Shown here piece after piece: positions 6,792 to 13,826 of a stretch of 18,892 bases of DNA (position 1 is its first letter; each line of letters starts with the position of its first letter). The stretch spans positions 1 to 18,892 of the forward strand of contig CAJMBP010000028.1 in assembly GCA_905211675.1 (NCBI GenBank), given 5' to 3'. Source of the stretch: an uncultured Oscillospiraceae bacterium (lineage in GTDB: Bacteria > Bacillota > Clostridia > Oscillospirales > Acutalibacteraceae). Position numbers and translations under genes: made by a program. The notes beneath the pieces were generated by a model that saw nothing but the letters and a program-made list of their open reading frames with translations, had not been told where the DNA came from and made no database searches.

Positions 6792-8546
6792 TCAATCTAA
6801 AGAGTATTTTCTCTCGTATTCGTTGTATTCTTCAACAAAGTTTCCCACATCGGAATTCCTTATTTTTCTCAAATATTTGTGTGTGTCAAGCTTTGGAGAA
6901 TCCTGCTGAATGGTGAATACCGCAATGTTAGAGCAGTGGTCCGAAACGCGCTCCATATTGGTAAGCAGGTCTGAAAATACAAAGCCCATCTGAACGGTAC
7001 ATTCGCCCTTTTGCAGACGCTCGATATGACGCGATTTAAGCTCGTCTTTAAGTTTGTCTATAACCTGTTCAATAGGTTCTACATGCGACGCGGCTTCAAA
7101 GTCATCATTCATAAACGAGTCTATAGTAATATTCATTATTTCTTTAAGAGCATTCATCATAATGATTATTTCACGCTTGGCATCATCGGAAAAGGCAATA
7201 TTTTTTTCCTTAATCTCCAAAGCAATATCGGAAATATTAAGCGCGTGGTCGCTTATTCGTTCAAAATCGCTCAGTGAATGAAGCATACGCGACACAGCGT
7301 GCGAATCCTCTTCGGTAAGGTTATTGCTGCTAAGACGAACCAAATATGTTCCCAACTTGTCCTCGTATTTATCGGTAATACCTTCGGTGTCGCGTACATA
7401 CTGTGCTTTCTTTTCACTATAATTCCAAACAAGTTCAAGTGATTGCATTATAGCCTTGCGTGTGTATTCCGCCATTTCGTTGGCAAGACGGCGGCACTCG
7501 CTGATAGCAATAGGCGTGTTGTTAAATATACGCTCGTCCAAAAAAGCCGTATGCTGTTCTTCTTTTCCGTCGGGAATAATTATGGTGCAGAATTTTATAA
7601 TAAGCTTCTTTATTGGGAACAGCACTACCGTTGTTACAAGATTAAACATTGTATGAATAACGGCGACGCCTACCATATCGATTTTAGCGTTCAAAATATT
7701 GACGCCGAATATTTCCATACCGTACATAATCATCATACACAGCATCGAGCCAAACACATTTACAAAAAAGTGCATTATAACAACGCGCTTTGCATTTTTG
7801 TTTGTGCCTAAACTTGAAATAAGAGCGGTAACACAGGTGCCTATGTTTGCGCCTAGCACAAGCGGTATTGCCATCTGCCAGGTAATTACACCTGTCAGCG
7901 CCAAAGCCTGAACTATACCGATTGTAGCGGCAGACGACTGAATAATGCCCGTAAACACGGTAGAAACAAGCAACGCTATTATCGGGCTTGTAAGGCTTGC
8001 AAGAAACTTATCAAAGCCCGGAACAGTACGCACCGCCCGCATAGATTCGCTCATAAGCTCCATGCCGAACATCAAGACCGCAAAGCCAATAAATATAATG
8101 CCGAGATTGCGCTTTTTTTCGCTCTTTGATATCATACGAATTACTATACCTATAAAAGCAAGTATGGGCGCAAATGTCATAGGCTGCAAAAGAGTTATAA
8201 AGAAATTGCCTTCGCCTATGCCGGCAAGGCTGAGTATCCATGCAGTAAGGGTAGTTCCTACGTTTGAACCCATTATCATACCGAAGGTGTTTCCGAACTC
8301 AACAATGCCCGAGTTTACAAGGCCTACAAGCATAACCGTCATCGCAGAAGACGACTGAATAGCGACCGTAATACCCGCGCCTAAAAAGAAGCCCATAAAA
8401 TCGTTAGAGGTAACCTTTTTCATTGTACGCTCAAGACCGCCGCCCGCCATCTGTTCAAGACCCGACGACATTGTGCTCATACCGTACAGAAAAAACGCCA
8501 AACCGCCGACAAGCATTGCAAACATAGTTAATATTTGTGTTGCCAT
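6792..8546 (-). CDS. Na+/phosphate cotransporter family protein with PhoU-like tail
   Basis: A 584-residue inner-membrane protein that would use the sodium gradient to move phosphate, either as uptake or as efflux in the manner of E. coli YjbB. The first 310 residues are strongly hydrophobic and contain the two inverted Na_Pi_cotrans repeats, marked by QSSSAMTVMLVGL and later QSSAATIGIVQAL, with the partner motifs GSNVGTT and GANIGTC. Residues about 340-570 are helical and soluble and carry two PhoU motifs, ERISDHALNI (about 429) and ERVSDHCSNI (about 530). Start: ATG 8546 with AGGAGG five bases upstream. It follows the glycyl-tRNA synthetase gene by 33 bases with no terminator and precedes the lipoprotein gene by 12. 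Confidence 0.92.
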   Translation of the reverse strand: MATQILTMFAMLVGGLAFFLYGMSTMSSGLEQMAGGGLERTMKKVTSNDFMGFFLGAGITVAIQSSSAMTVMLVGLVNSGIVEFGNTFGMIMGSNVGTTLTAWILSLAGIGEGNFFITLLQPMTFAPILAFIGIVIRMISKSEKKRNLGIIFIGFAVLMFGMELMSESMRAVRTVPGFDKFLASLTSPIIALLVSTVFTGIIQSSAATIGIVQALALTGVITWQMAIPLVLGANIGTCVTALISSLGTNKNAKRVVIMHFFVNVFGSMLCMMIMYGMEIFGVNILNAKIDMVGVAVIHTMFNLVTTVVLFPIKKLIIKFCTIIIPDGKEEQHTAFLDERIFNNTPIAISECRRLANEMAEYTRKAIMQSLELVWNYSEKKAQYVRDTEGITDKYEDKLGTYLVRLSSNNLTEEDSHAVSRMLHSLSDFERISDHALNISDIALEIKEKNIAFSDDAKREIIIMMNALKEIMNITIDSFMNDDFEAASHVEPIEQVIDKLKDELKSRHIERLQKGECTVQMGFVFSDLLTNMERVSDHCSNIAVFTIQQDSPKLDTHKYLRKIRNSDVGNFVEEYNEYERKYSLD

Positions 8547-8579
8547 ATAATCCTCCTGAAAATTCAGAATGTATAAAAA

Positions 8580-9971
8580 TTAAAACTTTATTCTGTCAGC
8601 AATGTAAGATTTAAGTTCACTAATCGGAATACGCACCTGCTGCATACTGTCGCGTTCGCGAACGGTTACGCAACCGTCGGTTTCACTTTCAAAATCGTAG
8701 GTTATGCAGAAAGGTGTGCCTATTTCGTCTTCACGGCGATAGCGTTTGCCTATAGAACCGGCGTCATCAAAATCAACCATAAATTCTTTTGCCAAATCAT
8801 TTTTTATATCCATTGCTTTATCTGACAATTTTTTAGAGAGCGGAAGCACCGCAGCCTTAAACGGAGCGAGTGCGGGGTGAAGTCTGAGCACTACGCGCTT
8901 GTCGCCCTTTTCGTCAACCTCTTCATCATAGGCGTTGCAAAGGAACGCGAGCGTTACGCGGTCGGCGCCAAGCGACGGCTCAATAACATAAGGAACATAT
9001 TTTTCGTTCGTTTCGGTGTCAAAGTATTCCATAGGCTCGCCCGAATGTTCTGCGTGCTGGGTAAGGTCATAATCGGTACGGTCTGCAACGCCCCAAAGCT
9101 CGCCCCAACCGAACGGGAACAAAAATTCAAAGTCGGTTGTAGCCTTTGAATAGAAGCAAAGCTCATCTTTATCGTGGTCACGCAGACGCAGAGAATTTTC
9201 ATTCATACCTAAGTTTATCAGCCAGTCGCGGCAGAAGCTGCGCCAATAATCAAACCACTCAAGGTCGGTACCCGGCTTGCAGAAAAACTCAAGCTCCATC
9301 TGCTCAAATTCACGGATACGGAATATAAAGTTACCGGGTGTGATTTCGTTACGGAACGACTTACCTATCTGTCCTACACCGAAGGGCAGCTTACGGCGTG
9401 TGGTACGCTGAATATTTTTAAAGTTAACAAATATACCCTGTGCGGTTTCGGGGCGAAGATAAAGCGTTGAAGAGCTGTCCTCGGTAACGCCCTGAAAGGT
9501 TTTGAACATAAGGTTAAATTTGCGTATATCGGTAAAGTCGTGCGAACCGCAGTCGGGGCAGGCAATTTGATGCTCACGGATATACTCCATCATTTCGCTA
9601 TCATCCATAGCGGCGGGATTATCGCTCAAACCGTTTTCTGCCACATAATCTTCTATAAGCTTGTCGGCACGGTGTCTGGTTTTGCACTGGCGGCAGTCCA
9701 TAAGCGGATCCGAAAAACCGCCCAGATGTCCCGACGCCACCCATGTTTCGGGGTTCATAATTATTGCGCTGTCAAGACCTACATTATAAGGATTTTCCTG
9801 AACAAACTTTTTCCACCAAGCGCGTTTGATATTATTTTTAAGTTCAACGCCCAACGGGCCGTAATCCCACGCGTTTGCAAGACCGCCGTAGATCTCGCTG
9901 CCGGGGTAAACAAAACCTCTGCCTTTGGCAAGGTTAACTATCATATCCATTGTTTTCTGAGAACTTTCCAT
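8580..9971 (-). CDS. glyQS: Glycyl-tRNA synthetase, single-chain (alpha2) type
   Basis: A 463-residue class II synthetase that charges tRNA-Gly in the cytoplasm as a homodimer. The N terminus NLAKGRGFVYPGSEIYGG is the hallmark of the alpha2 enzyme. An insert carries two zinc-type pairs, CRQC (about residue 92) and CPDC (about 138). Motif 2 is FRNEITPGNFIFRIREFEQ and motif 3 ends in SLGADRVTLAFL. The C-terminal anticodon-binding domain runs from HPALAPFKAAVLPLS to the end, with the conserved RYRREDEIGTPFCITYD. Length is normal. Start: ATG 9969-9971 with AGAGGT eight bases upstream. Its leader is only about 34 bases, so there is no room for a T-box, unlike thrS. It is first in a probable four-gene minus-strand operon. 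Confidence 0.97.
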   Translation of the reverse strand: MESSQKTMDMIVNLAKGRGFVYPGSEIYGGLANAWDYGPLGVELKNNIKRAWWKKFVQENPYNVGLDSAIIMNPETWVASGHLGGFSDPLMDCRQCKTRHRADKLIEDYVAENGLSDNPAAMDDSEMMEYIREHQIACPDCGSHDFTDIRKFNLMFKTFQGVTEDSSSTLYLRPETAQGIFVNFKNIQRTTRRKLPFGVGQIGKSFRNEITPGNFIFRIREFEQMELEFFCKPGTDLEWFDYWRSFCRDWLINLGMNENSLRLRDHDKDELCFYSKATTDFEFLFPFGWGELWGVADRTDYDLTQHAEHSGEPMEYFDTETNEKYVPYVIEPSLGADRVTLAFLCNAYDEEVDEKGDKRVVLRLHPALAPFKAAVLPLSKKLSDKAMDIKNDLAKEFMVDFDDAGSIGKRYRREDEIGTPFCITYDFESETDGCVTVRERDSMQQVRIPISELKSYIADRIKF

Positions 9972-10010
9972 TTTTTACTACCTCTTGTAAAGCATATTTT
10001 TACAAATATA

Positions 10011-10039
10011 ATACTAATAAAATTCTGCCGAAAAGTCAA
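10011..10039 (-). promoter_or_regulatory. Sigma-A type promoter for the glycyl-tRNA synthetase operon
   Basis: Minus-strand TTGACT (10039-10034), a 17-base spacer and TAGTAT (10016-10011) lie 40 bases before the start codon. Transcription would begin near 10005. Confidence 0.7.
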
Positions 10040-10096
10040 CAATAAAAAAGATGGAATTAAAATTATGGCTTTGAAGCACTTATAAATTTTACAATC

Positions 10097-10125
10097 TTGA
10101 CATATTTATATGTATAGTTTATAAT
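10097..10125 (+). promoter_or_regulatory. Perfect-consensus promoter for the two small proteins
   Basis: TTGACA (10097-10102), a 17-base spacer and TATAAT (10120-10125) match the vegetative consensus at all 12 positions. Transcription would start near 10132, giving a short leader before AGGAGG at 10144-10149. This predicts high, housekeeping-level expression. Confidence 0.85.
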
Positions 10126-10158
10126 TTCAATGAGTAATCAAACAGGAGGTACATTTTT

Positions 10159-10416
10159 ATGAATTACGAAAAAATTCAAATTCACAATGTCGATTTTGAA
10201 GATTTAATCAAGGTAATCAACAAATGCAAGGGCGATGTTTATCTTGAAACTTCAGACGGTGATTCGCTTAATTTAAAATCAAGGCTTTGTCAAATGTTAG
10301 GTCTTTCAACAATACTTGCAAATACCGAGGTTGAGGAAGCATGGGTTCGCTGCACAAATAAAGACGATGAAACAATGCTGTTCCGCTTTAATCTTTACGG
10401 CGAAATGCCCGAATAA
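10159..10416 (+). CDS. Small conserved protein, HPr-like fold suspected
   Basis: An 85-residue protein, without a membrane segment or signal peptide. I do not have a firm family. By eye, IHNVDFEDLIKVINK with DVYL aligns without gaps to the HPr segment LHARPATKFVEIVSK with DIDL. The DSLNLKSRLCQMLGL part parallels the HPr stretch VDAKSIMGVMSL. In this alignment H9 falls on the phosphorylated His15 of HPr, but the following Arg-Pro is absent (NVD), so transfer of phosphate from enzyme I is doubtful. It may be a regulatory or degenerate HPr relative. Start: ATG 10159 with AGGAGG nine bases upstream and a perfect-consensus promoter. The next gene follows by 18 bases and should share the transcript. 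Confidence 0.7.
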   Translation: MNYEKIQIHNVDFEDLIKVINKCKGDVYLETSDGDSLNLKSRLCQMLGLSTILANTEVEEAWVRCTNKDDETMLFRFNLYGEMPE

Positions 10417-10434
10417 AATTCAGGAGAAATATTT

Positions 10435-10719
10435 ATGTCAGAAACAAATTTTTTAACCTATAAGGGCAAGCCTTTGGTAAGAAAGGGTAAAGAAATTTAC
10501 TACGGCGATATGAGCGAAAAATATATAGTCCGTTTTGAAATTCTTTCTTCAAAAAAAGACGGTAAGCTCGAAATTGCCGATAAGGTTTCGGTTCAGCTGC
10601 TTGACAGCAACACCGACAAGCCCATGAAAGAGCGAATTGTCAAAGACAGCACTAAAGATAACCTTTTTGCGGCGCTTGACCTCGGCTTCACATGGCTCGA
10701 AAGAAATCTCAAAGCATAA
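10435..10719 (+). CDS. Conserved hypothetical protein of Clostridia
   Basis: A 94-residue soluble protein with the pattern FLTYKGKPLVRKGKEIYYGD, then IADKVSVQLLD and a C-terminal helix ALDLGFTWLERNL. I recall similar short proteins in related Clostridia but no described function. It looks like an alpha/beta domain with four or five predicted strands and a final helix. Start: ATG 10435 with AGGAG at 10422-10426. It lies 18 bases after the HPr-like gene and is followed four bases later by a terminator, so the two form a two-gene operon and may act together. Confidence 0.85.
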   Translation: MSETNFLTYKGKPLVRKGKEIYYGDMSEKYIVRFEILSSKKDGKLEIADKVSVQLLDSNTDKPMKERIVKDSTKDNLFAALDLGFTWLERNLKA

Positions 10720-10722
10720 AGC

Positions 10723-10756
10723 AATCACCCAAGTGTTTAACGGCACTTGGGTGATT
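10723..10756 (+). terminator. Intrinsic terminator after the two-gene operon
   Basis: A 13-bp perfect stem, AATCACCCAAGTG (10723-10735) with 10744-10756, closes an 8-base loop and is followed by TTATG. The U-tract is short, but the stem is GC-rich near the loop. Confidence 0.8.
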
Positions 10757-10795
10757 TTATGTAAACCGAAAAAGTGTTCATTTTAAAAAAATTTT

Positions 10796-10836
10796 GGTTT
10801 TTTGTAAAAAAATGTGATTTTTTTAACAAAAAAACC
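10796..10836. promoter_or_regulatory. AT-rich palindrome with Rex-like site upstream of the hydrogenase operon
   Basis: The left arm GGTTTTTTGTAAAAAAAT (10796-10813) and the right arm ATTTTTTTAACAAAAAAACC (10817-10836) are reverse complements except for two single-base length differences, around a GTG centre. Within it, 10812-10829 reads ATGTGATTTTTTTAACAA. Against the Firmicutes Rex consensus TTGTTAANNNNTTAACAA this mismatches only at positions 1, 5 and 7, and G at position 5 is a common variant. Rex senses the NADH/NAD+ ratio and controls hydrogenase and fermentation genes in clostridia. The site lies just upstream of the candidate promoter. Binding is inferred. Confidence 0.45.
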
Positions 10837-10865
10837 TTTTCAAAACCGAAAAACTATGCTATTAT
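10837..10865 (+). promoter_or_regulatory. Candidate promoter of the hydrogenase operon
   Basis: TTTTCA (10837-10842), a 17-base spacer and TATTAT (10860-10865) give a moderate promoter with a start near 10872. A second -10-like TATAAT at 10895-10900 has no good -35 box (ACGCAA at 17 bases). Which is used cannot be told from sequence. Confidence 0.45.
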
Positions 10866-10876
10866 TAAATGACGCA

Positions 10877-10906
10877 ATACATATTATCATTTTATATAAT
10901 GTGTAT
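10877..10906 (+). repeat. Inverted repeat overlapping a -10-like box before hydC
   Basis: ATACATATTAT (10877-10887) and ATAATGTGTAT (10896-10906) are inverted copies, 10 of 11 positions as DNA and all 11 as RNA with one G-U pair, around an 8-base loop. It could be an operator covering the TATAAT at 10895-10900. If transcription starts near 10872, it could instead be a hairpin at the 5' end of the mRNA. Confidence 0.4.
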
Positions 10907-10934
10907 TCATATTTTTAAGGAGGATAACTTTAAA

Positions 10935-11432
10935 ATGAAGAAAAAATTAAGCAAACTTCCGTTTAAAGGTACCGCCGAGCAAGAAGCCCAGCTCAAAGCA
11001 GTTATTGCCGAAAACTGTCACGACAAGAGCAATGTTATGGTGGTAATGCAAAAGGCTCAGGATATTTACGGATATCTGCCTATTGAAGTTCAGGAAATGA
11101 TTGCCGACGGTATGGGTGTTTCGCTCGAAAAGGTTTATGGTGTTGCGACCTTCTATGCGCAGTTTTCGCTGTCACCAAAGGGCAAATACAACATTTCGGT
11201 TTGTTTGGGTACCGCCTGCTATGTTGTAGGTTCGGGCAACATTTTCAACAAACTGAGTGAAAAGCTCGGCATAGGCGCAGACGAGTGCACCGAAGACGGA
11301 AAATTTTCACTTACGGCATGCCGCTGTATAGGCGCGTGCGGTCTCGCTCCCGTGCTTACAGTCAACGACGAGGTTTACGGCCGTCTTACGGTTGACGATG
11401 TAGACAGCATACTTGCAAAATATACCGACTAA
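10935..11432 (+). CDS. hydC: HydC: NuoE-like [2Fe-2S] subunit of NADH-linked [FeFe] hydrogenase
   Basis: A 165-residue cytoplasmic subunit, the size of Thermotoga HydC (about 161). The N-terminal helical part carries QKAQDIYGYLPIEVQEMIA and GVATFYAQFSL, typical of NuoE. The thioredoxin-like domain binds one [2Fe-2S] cluster through C90-x4-C95 (CLGTAC) and C131-x3-C135 (CIGAC). It passes electrons between HydB and the rest of the complex. Start: ATG 10935 with AAGGAGGA at 10917-10924. An in-frame ATG at 10869 would precede the likely transcription start and was rejected. It opens a ten-gene operon but is separated from hydB by seven accessory genes. A role in electron bifurcation is inferred from the hydABC set. 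Confidence 0.93.
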   Translation: MKKKLSKLPFKGTAEQEAQLKAVIAENCHDKSNVMVVMQKAQDIYGYLPIEVQEMIADGMGVSLEKVYGVATFYAQFSLSPKGKYNISVCLGTACYVVGSGNIFNKLSEKLGIGADECTEDGKFSLTACRCIGACGLAPVLTVNDEVYGRLTVDDVDSILAKYTD

Positions 11433-11458
11433 TTCAAAATTTAAAGGATAGATAACTT

Positions 11459-11812
11459 ATGAAAATAAGCCAGATGCAAGAACTGCTCGAAGCAAAGGTT
11501 ATCTGTTGCGAAGAAAATATCGGTCGCCATGTTTATTCTGCGTGCGGCTGCGACCTTATGAGCGATGTGTTGGCCTTTGTTAAGGATCAGGCGGTTCTGC
11601 TTACAGGACTCGTTAATCCTCAGGTTATTCGTACAGCCGAAATGATGGATATGATTTGTGTTGTTTTTGTGCGTTCAAAAGAGCCTACCCCCGAAATGAT
11701 AGAGCTTGCAAAGGAAAGCGGAATAGTCCTTATGGTTTCCGACAAACGGCTTTATGAGGCTTGCGGTATTCTTTACCAAAACGGTCTTGTCGGAAATAAG
11801 GTAAAAAAATGA
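11459..11812 (+). CDS. DRTGG-like domain protein of hydrogenase operon (first)
   Basis: A 117-residue soluble protein resembling the DRTGG domain (Pfam PF07085), a small alpha/beta domain also found attached to phosphotransacetylase and CBS modules. Supporting features are the start MKISQMQELLEAKVIC, the central strand QAVLLTGLVNPQVIRTAEMM and the repeating strand-helix pattern CVVFVRSKEPTPEMIELAKE followed by GIVLMVS. Cysteines sit at CCEENI and ACGC, but they form no recognisable iron-sulfur motif. Its biochemical role is unknown; the family may bind small ligands. Start: ATG 11459 with AAAGGA at 11443-11448. Its stop overlaps the next start codon (ATGA), which indicates tight coupling with the ATPase gene. 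A paralogue lies at 13500. Confidence 0.75.
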   Translation: MKISQMQELLEAKVICCEENIGRHVYSACGCDLMSDVLAFVKDQAVLLTGLVNPQVIRTAEMMDMICVVFVRSKEPTPEMIELAKESGIVLMVSDKRLYEACGILYQNGLVGNKVKK

Positions 11813-12231
11813 GCGAAGAACTCGTTTTTCACTTTGACGTTGACGGAAACGACTTTACCTCGGCAGGTCAGGCTTCAATACAAATCAAAAAAAATCTGAG
11901 ACGCTTGGGGCTTGACCCCGAGACTATCAGGCGAGTATCCATTGCAATGTACGAAGGCGAAATCAATATGGTTATTCACGCCGGCGGCGGCGAGGCAGAT
12001 GTTATAGTCTGTGAAAACCGTATTGAAATCATATTAAAAGACAACGGTCCCGGAATTGAAAACATTGAGCAGGCAATGCTCGAAGGCTTTTCCACAGCTC
12101 CCGATCAGATTAGGTCCTTGGGCTTCGGCGCGGGTATGGGGCTTCCTAATATGAAGCGTTATACCGACGAAATGAAGATAGAATCAACCGTAGGTGTGGG
12201 AACTACCGTGACCATGTGTGTCAATATTTAG
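11809..12231 (+). CDS. RsbW/SpoIIAB-like GHKL ATPase
   Basis: A 140-residue protein made of one HATPase_c_2 domain, as in anti-sigma factor serine kinases. The ATP site is complete: the N box with E49 and N53 (YEGEINMVIHA), the G1 box D78 to I83 (DNGPGI) and the glycine-rich lid GFGAGMGLPNM (105-115). There is no dimerisation or phosphoacceptor His domain. In this family the partner is usually an anti-anti-sigma or sigma factor, but none is encoded in the window, so the target may be one of the other operon proteins. It overlaps the preceding gene by 4 bases. The following ATG is 9 bases after its stop. The fold is certain; kinase activity is inferred. Confidence 0.85.
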   Translation: MSEELVFHFDVDGNDFTSAGQASIQIKKNLRRLGLDPETIRRVSIAMYEGEINMVIHAGGGEADVIVCENRIEIILKDNGPGIENIEQAMLEGFSTAPDQIRSLGFGAGMGLPNMKRYTDEMKIESTVGVGTTVTMCVNI

Positions 12232-12239
12232 GTGAGCCT

Positions 12240-13496
12240 ATGCACACTTATAAACATTCGGTTTTGCTTGATCGTGACAAGTGCACCGGTTGCACTACCT
12301 GTCTGCGCCATTGCCCAACCGAGGCAATACGCATTAAAGACGGTCATGCGCAAATCAACACAGAAAGATGTATCGACTGCGGCGAGTGCATAAGGGTATG
12401 CCCGCAAAAAGCCAAACGCGCGGTTTGCAGCAAACTTGAAACAATGGACCGCTTTAAGTGGAAAATTGCACTGCCGGCGCCCTCGCTTTACGGTCAGTTT
12501 GATAATCTTGACGATATCGATTATGTACTTGACGGACTTTTAAAAATCGGCTTTGACGATGTTTTCGAGGTCTCGAAAGCGGCAGAGCTTGTTTCTGCAT
12601 ATACCCGCCTTTATCTTAAAACCGACGGTGTAAAAAAACCCGCCATAAGCTCGGCTTGCCCTGTGGTGCTTCGGCTTATAGGTCTGCGGTTTCCGTCACT
12701 TGAAGAAAACATTATTCACATGTTGCCGCCTATGGAGGTTGCGGCGCGCCTTGCGCGCGAAAGCGCAATTAAAAATCACCCCGAGCTCAAACCCGACGAG
12801 ATAGGCGTTTGTTTTATATCGCCCTGTCCCGCTAAAGCAAGCTATGTAAAAAACGGTTTTGCCGATTACAAAAGTCAGGTTGACGAGGTTGTTTCAATAA
12901 GCGATATTTACTTTTTGCTTATCAACGCAATGAAGAAAAACGATGATATAAAATCGCTTTCGGAATCGGGTATGATAGGCATTGGCTGGGCAAGCACCGG
13001 CGGTGAAGCCACGGCAATTTTTAATGACAATTACCTTGCCGCCGACGGTATCGAAAATGTAAACCGTGTTCTCGACCAGATTGAAAACGGCAATATTCCT
13101 CAGCTTGAATTTATTGAGCTGAACGCATGCACGGGCGGCTGTGTAGGCGGTGTGCTTACCATACAAAACCCGTATATAGCAAAGGCCCGTTTGCAATCTC
13201 TCAGGCGTTATCTGCCGGTTTCACAAAACTTTTTAACCCCCGAAGACTCTAAATACATTCCCGACAGCTACATTTTTAATGAGCTGCCCGAATATCAGCC
13301 TATATCGCGACTTAGCGACAGTATGGCTGAATCAATCCGTATGATGTCGGATATTCAAAAGCTTCGCAAATCTTTGCCGGGTATCGACTGCGGCTCCTGT
13401 GGCGCGCCTACATGCCGTGCCTTTGCAGAGGATGTTATAAAGGGTCTGTCGGTTCCCGAGGACTGTTTAATCAGTAAAAATCGAAAGGGTGAATAA
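12240..13496 (+). CDS. Sensory-type [FeFe] hydrogenase (group C/D-like) with C-terminal 4Fe-4S domain
   Basis: A 418-residue iron-sulfur protein. Residues 15-54 hold two [4Fe-4S] motifs (C15-x2-C18-x2-C21-x3-C25; C44-x2-C47-x2-C50-x3-C54). The H-cluster domain keeps the cysteines expected to bind the cluster: C140 in SSACPVV, C196 in SPCPAK, and C297 and C301 in NACTGGC. The proton-transfer Cys of TSCCPxW is Ala139, and the Met and Glu of the second and third motifs are missing. The C-terminal PF04060-type domain has C384, C387, C392 and C409. No PAS domain follows. These traits match putative sensory hydrogenases rather than H2-producing enzymes. Start: ATG 12240 after TAGGTGAG. A GTG at 12216 inside the previous gene was rejected. 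It probably senses H2 or redox state for the neighbouring signalling genes. Confidence 0.87.
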   Translation: MHTYKHSVLLDRDKCTGCTTCLRHCPTEAIRIKDGHAQINTERCIDCGECIRVCPQKAKRAVCSKLETMDRFKWKIALPAPSLYGQFDNLDDIDYVLDGLLKIGFDDVFEVSKAAELVSAYTRLYLKTDGVKKPAISSACPVVLRLIGLRFPSLEENIIHMLPPMEVAARLARESAIKNHPELKPDEIGVCFISPCPAKASYVKNGFADYKSQVDEVVSISDIYFLLINAMKKNDDIKSLSESGMIGIGWASTGGEATAIFNDNYLAADGIENVNRVLDQIENGNIPQLEFIELNACTGGCVGGVLTIQNPYIAKARLQSLRRYLPVSQNFLTPEDSKYIPDSYIFNELPEYQPISRLSDSMAESIRMMSDIQKLRKSLPGIDCGSCGAPTCRAFAEDVIKGLSVPEDCLISKNRKGE

Positions 13497-13499
13497 GCC

Positions 13500-13826
13500 T
13501 TGACGGTAAAAGAGTTATCAAACGATACACGCTTTTGCGTGCTGTCAATGCCCTGTCCCGACCGTGAAATACACGGCGCCTATGCGGGAGATTTGCTCAG
13601 CTGGGTTATGGGCAGAGCAGAAGCCGACAATGTTTGGTTTACCATTATGTCTAACATAAATGTTGTTGCTGTGGCGTCGCTTGCCGATGTTTCATGCGTG
13701 ATTCTTACCGAGGGCGTAACACTTCCCGAGGATGTACTCTCTGCTGCAAAGCAAAAGGGCATAAATGTTTTTTCAACTGAACTTACCACCTTTCAAGCGG
13801 CGGTTTGCCTTTCCGGTAGCGTATAA
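13500..13826 (+). CDS. DRTGG-like domain protein of hydrogenase operon (second)
   Basis: A 108-residue soluble protein, a distant paralogue of the one at 11459. It shares the layout of a central strand pair (WFTIMSNINVVAVASLADV), then CVILTEGVTLPEDVLSAAKQ and GINVFST, the DRTGG-like pattern. The conserved charged residues of the canonical motif are not clear, so its ligand is unknown. Start: a TTG at 13500-13502, with AAAGGGTGA (13484-13492) upstream; no ATG is suitably placed. It follows the sensory hydrogenase gene by 3 bases and its TAA overlaps the next ATG by one base (TAATG). The tight packing suggests a role with both neighbours. Confidence 0.7.
   Translation: MTVKELSNDTRFCVLSMPCPDREIHGAYAGDLLSWVMGRAEADNVWFTIMSNINVVAVASLADVSCVILTEGVTLPEDVLSAAKQKGINVFSTELTTFQAAVCLSGSV

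Noticed and set aside
9972..10010. T-box leader for glycyl-tRNA synthetase
   Set aside because: Only about 34 bases lie between the predicted transcription start and the start codon, with no T-box core sequence.
9540..10085. Plus-strand open frame of 181 codons overlapping glyQS and its promoter
   Set aside because: Most of it is antisense to the conserved N-terminal half of glycyl-tRNA synthetase, and the rest covers that gene's promoter.
10869..10934. Upstream ATG start for hydC, adding 22 residues
   Set aside because: It overlaps the predicted promoter and start point. AAGGAGGA at 10917-10924 serves the ATG at 10935, where the normal family N terminus begins.
12216..12239. GTG start for the sensory hydrogenase inside the preceding gene
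   Set aside because: The ATG at 12240 has TAGGTGAG just upstream and gives an N terminus directly before the first ferredoxin motif.
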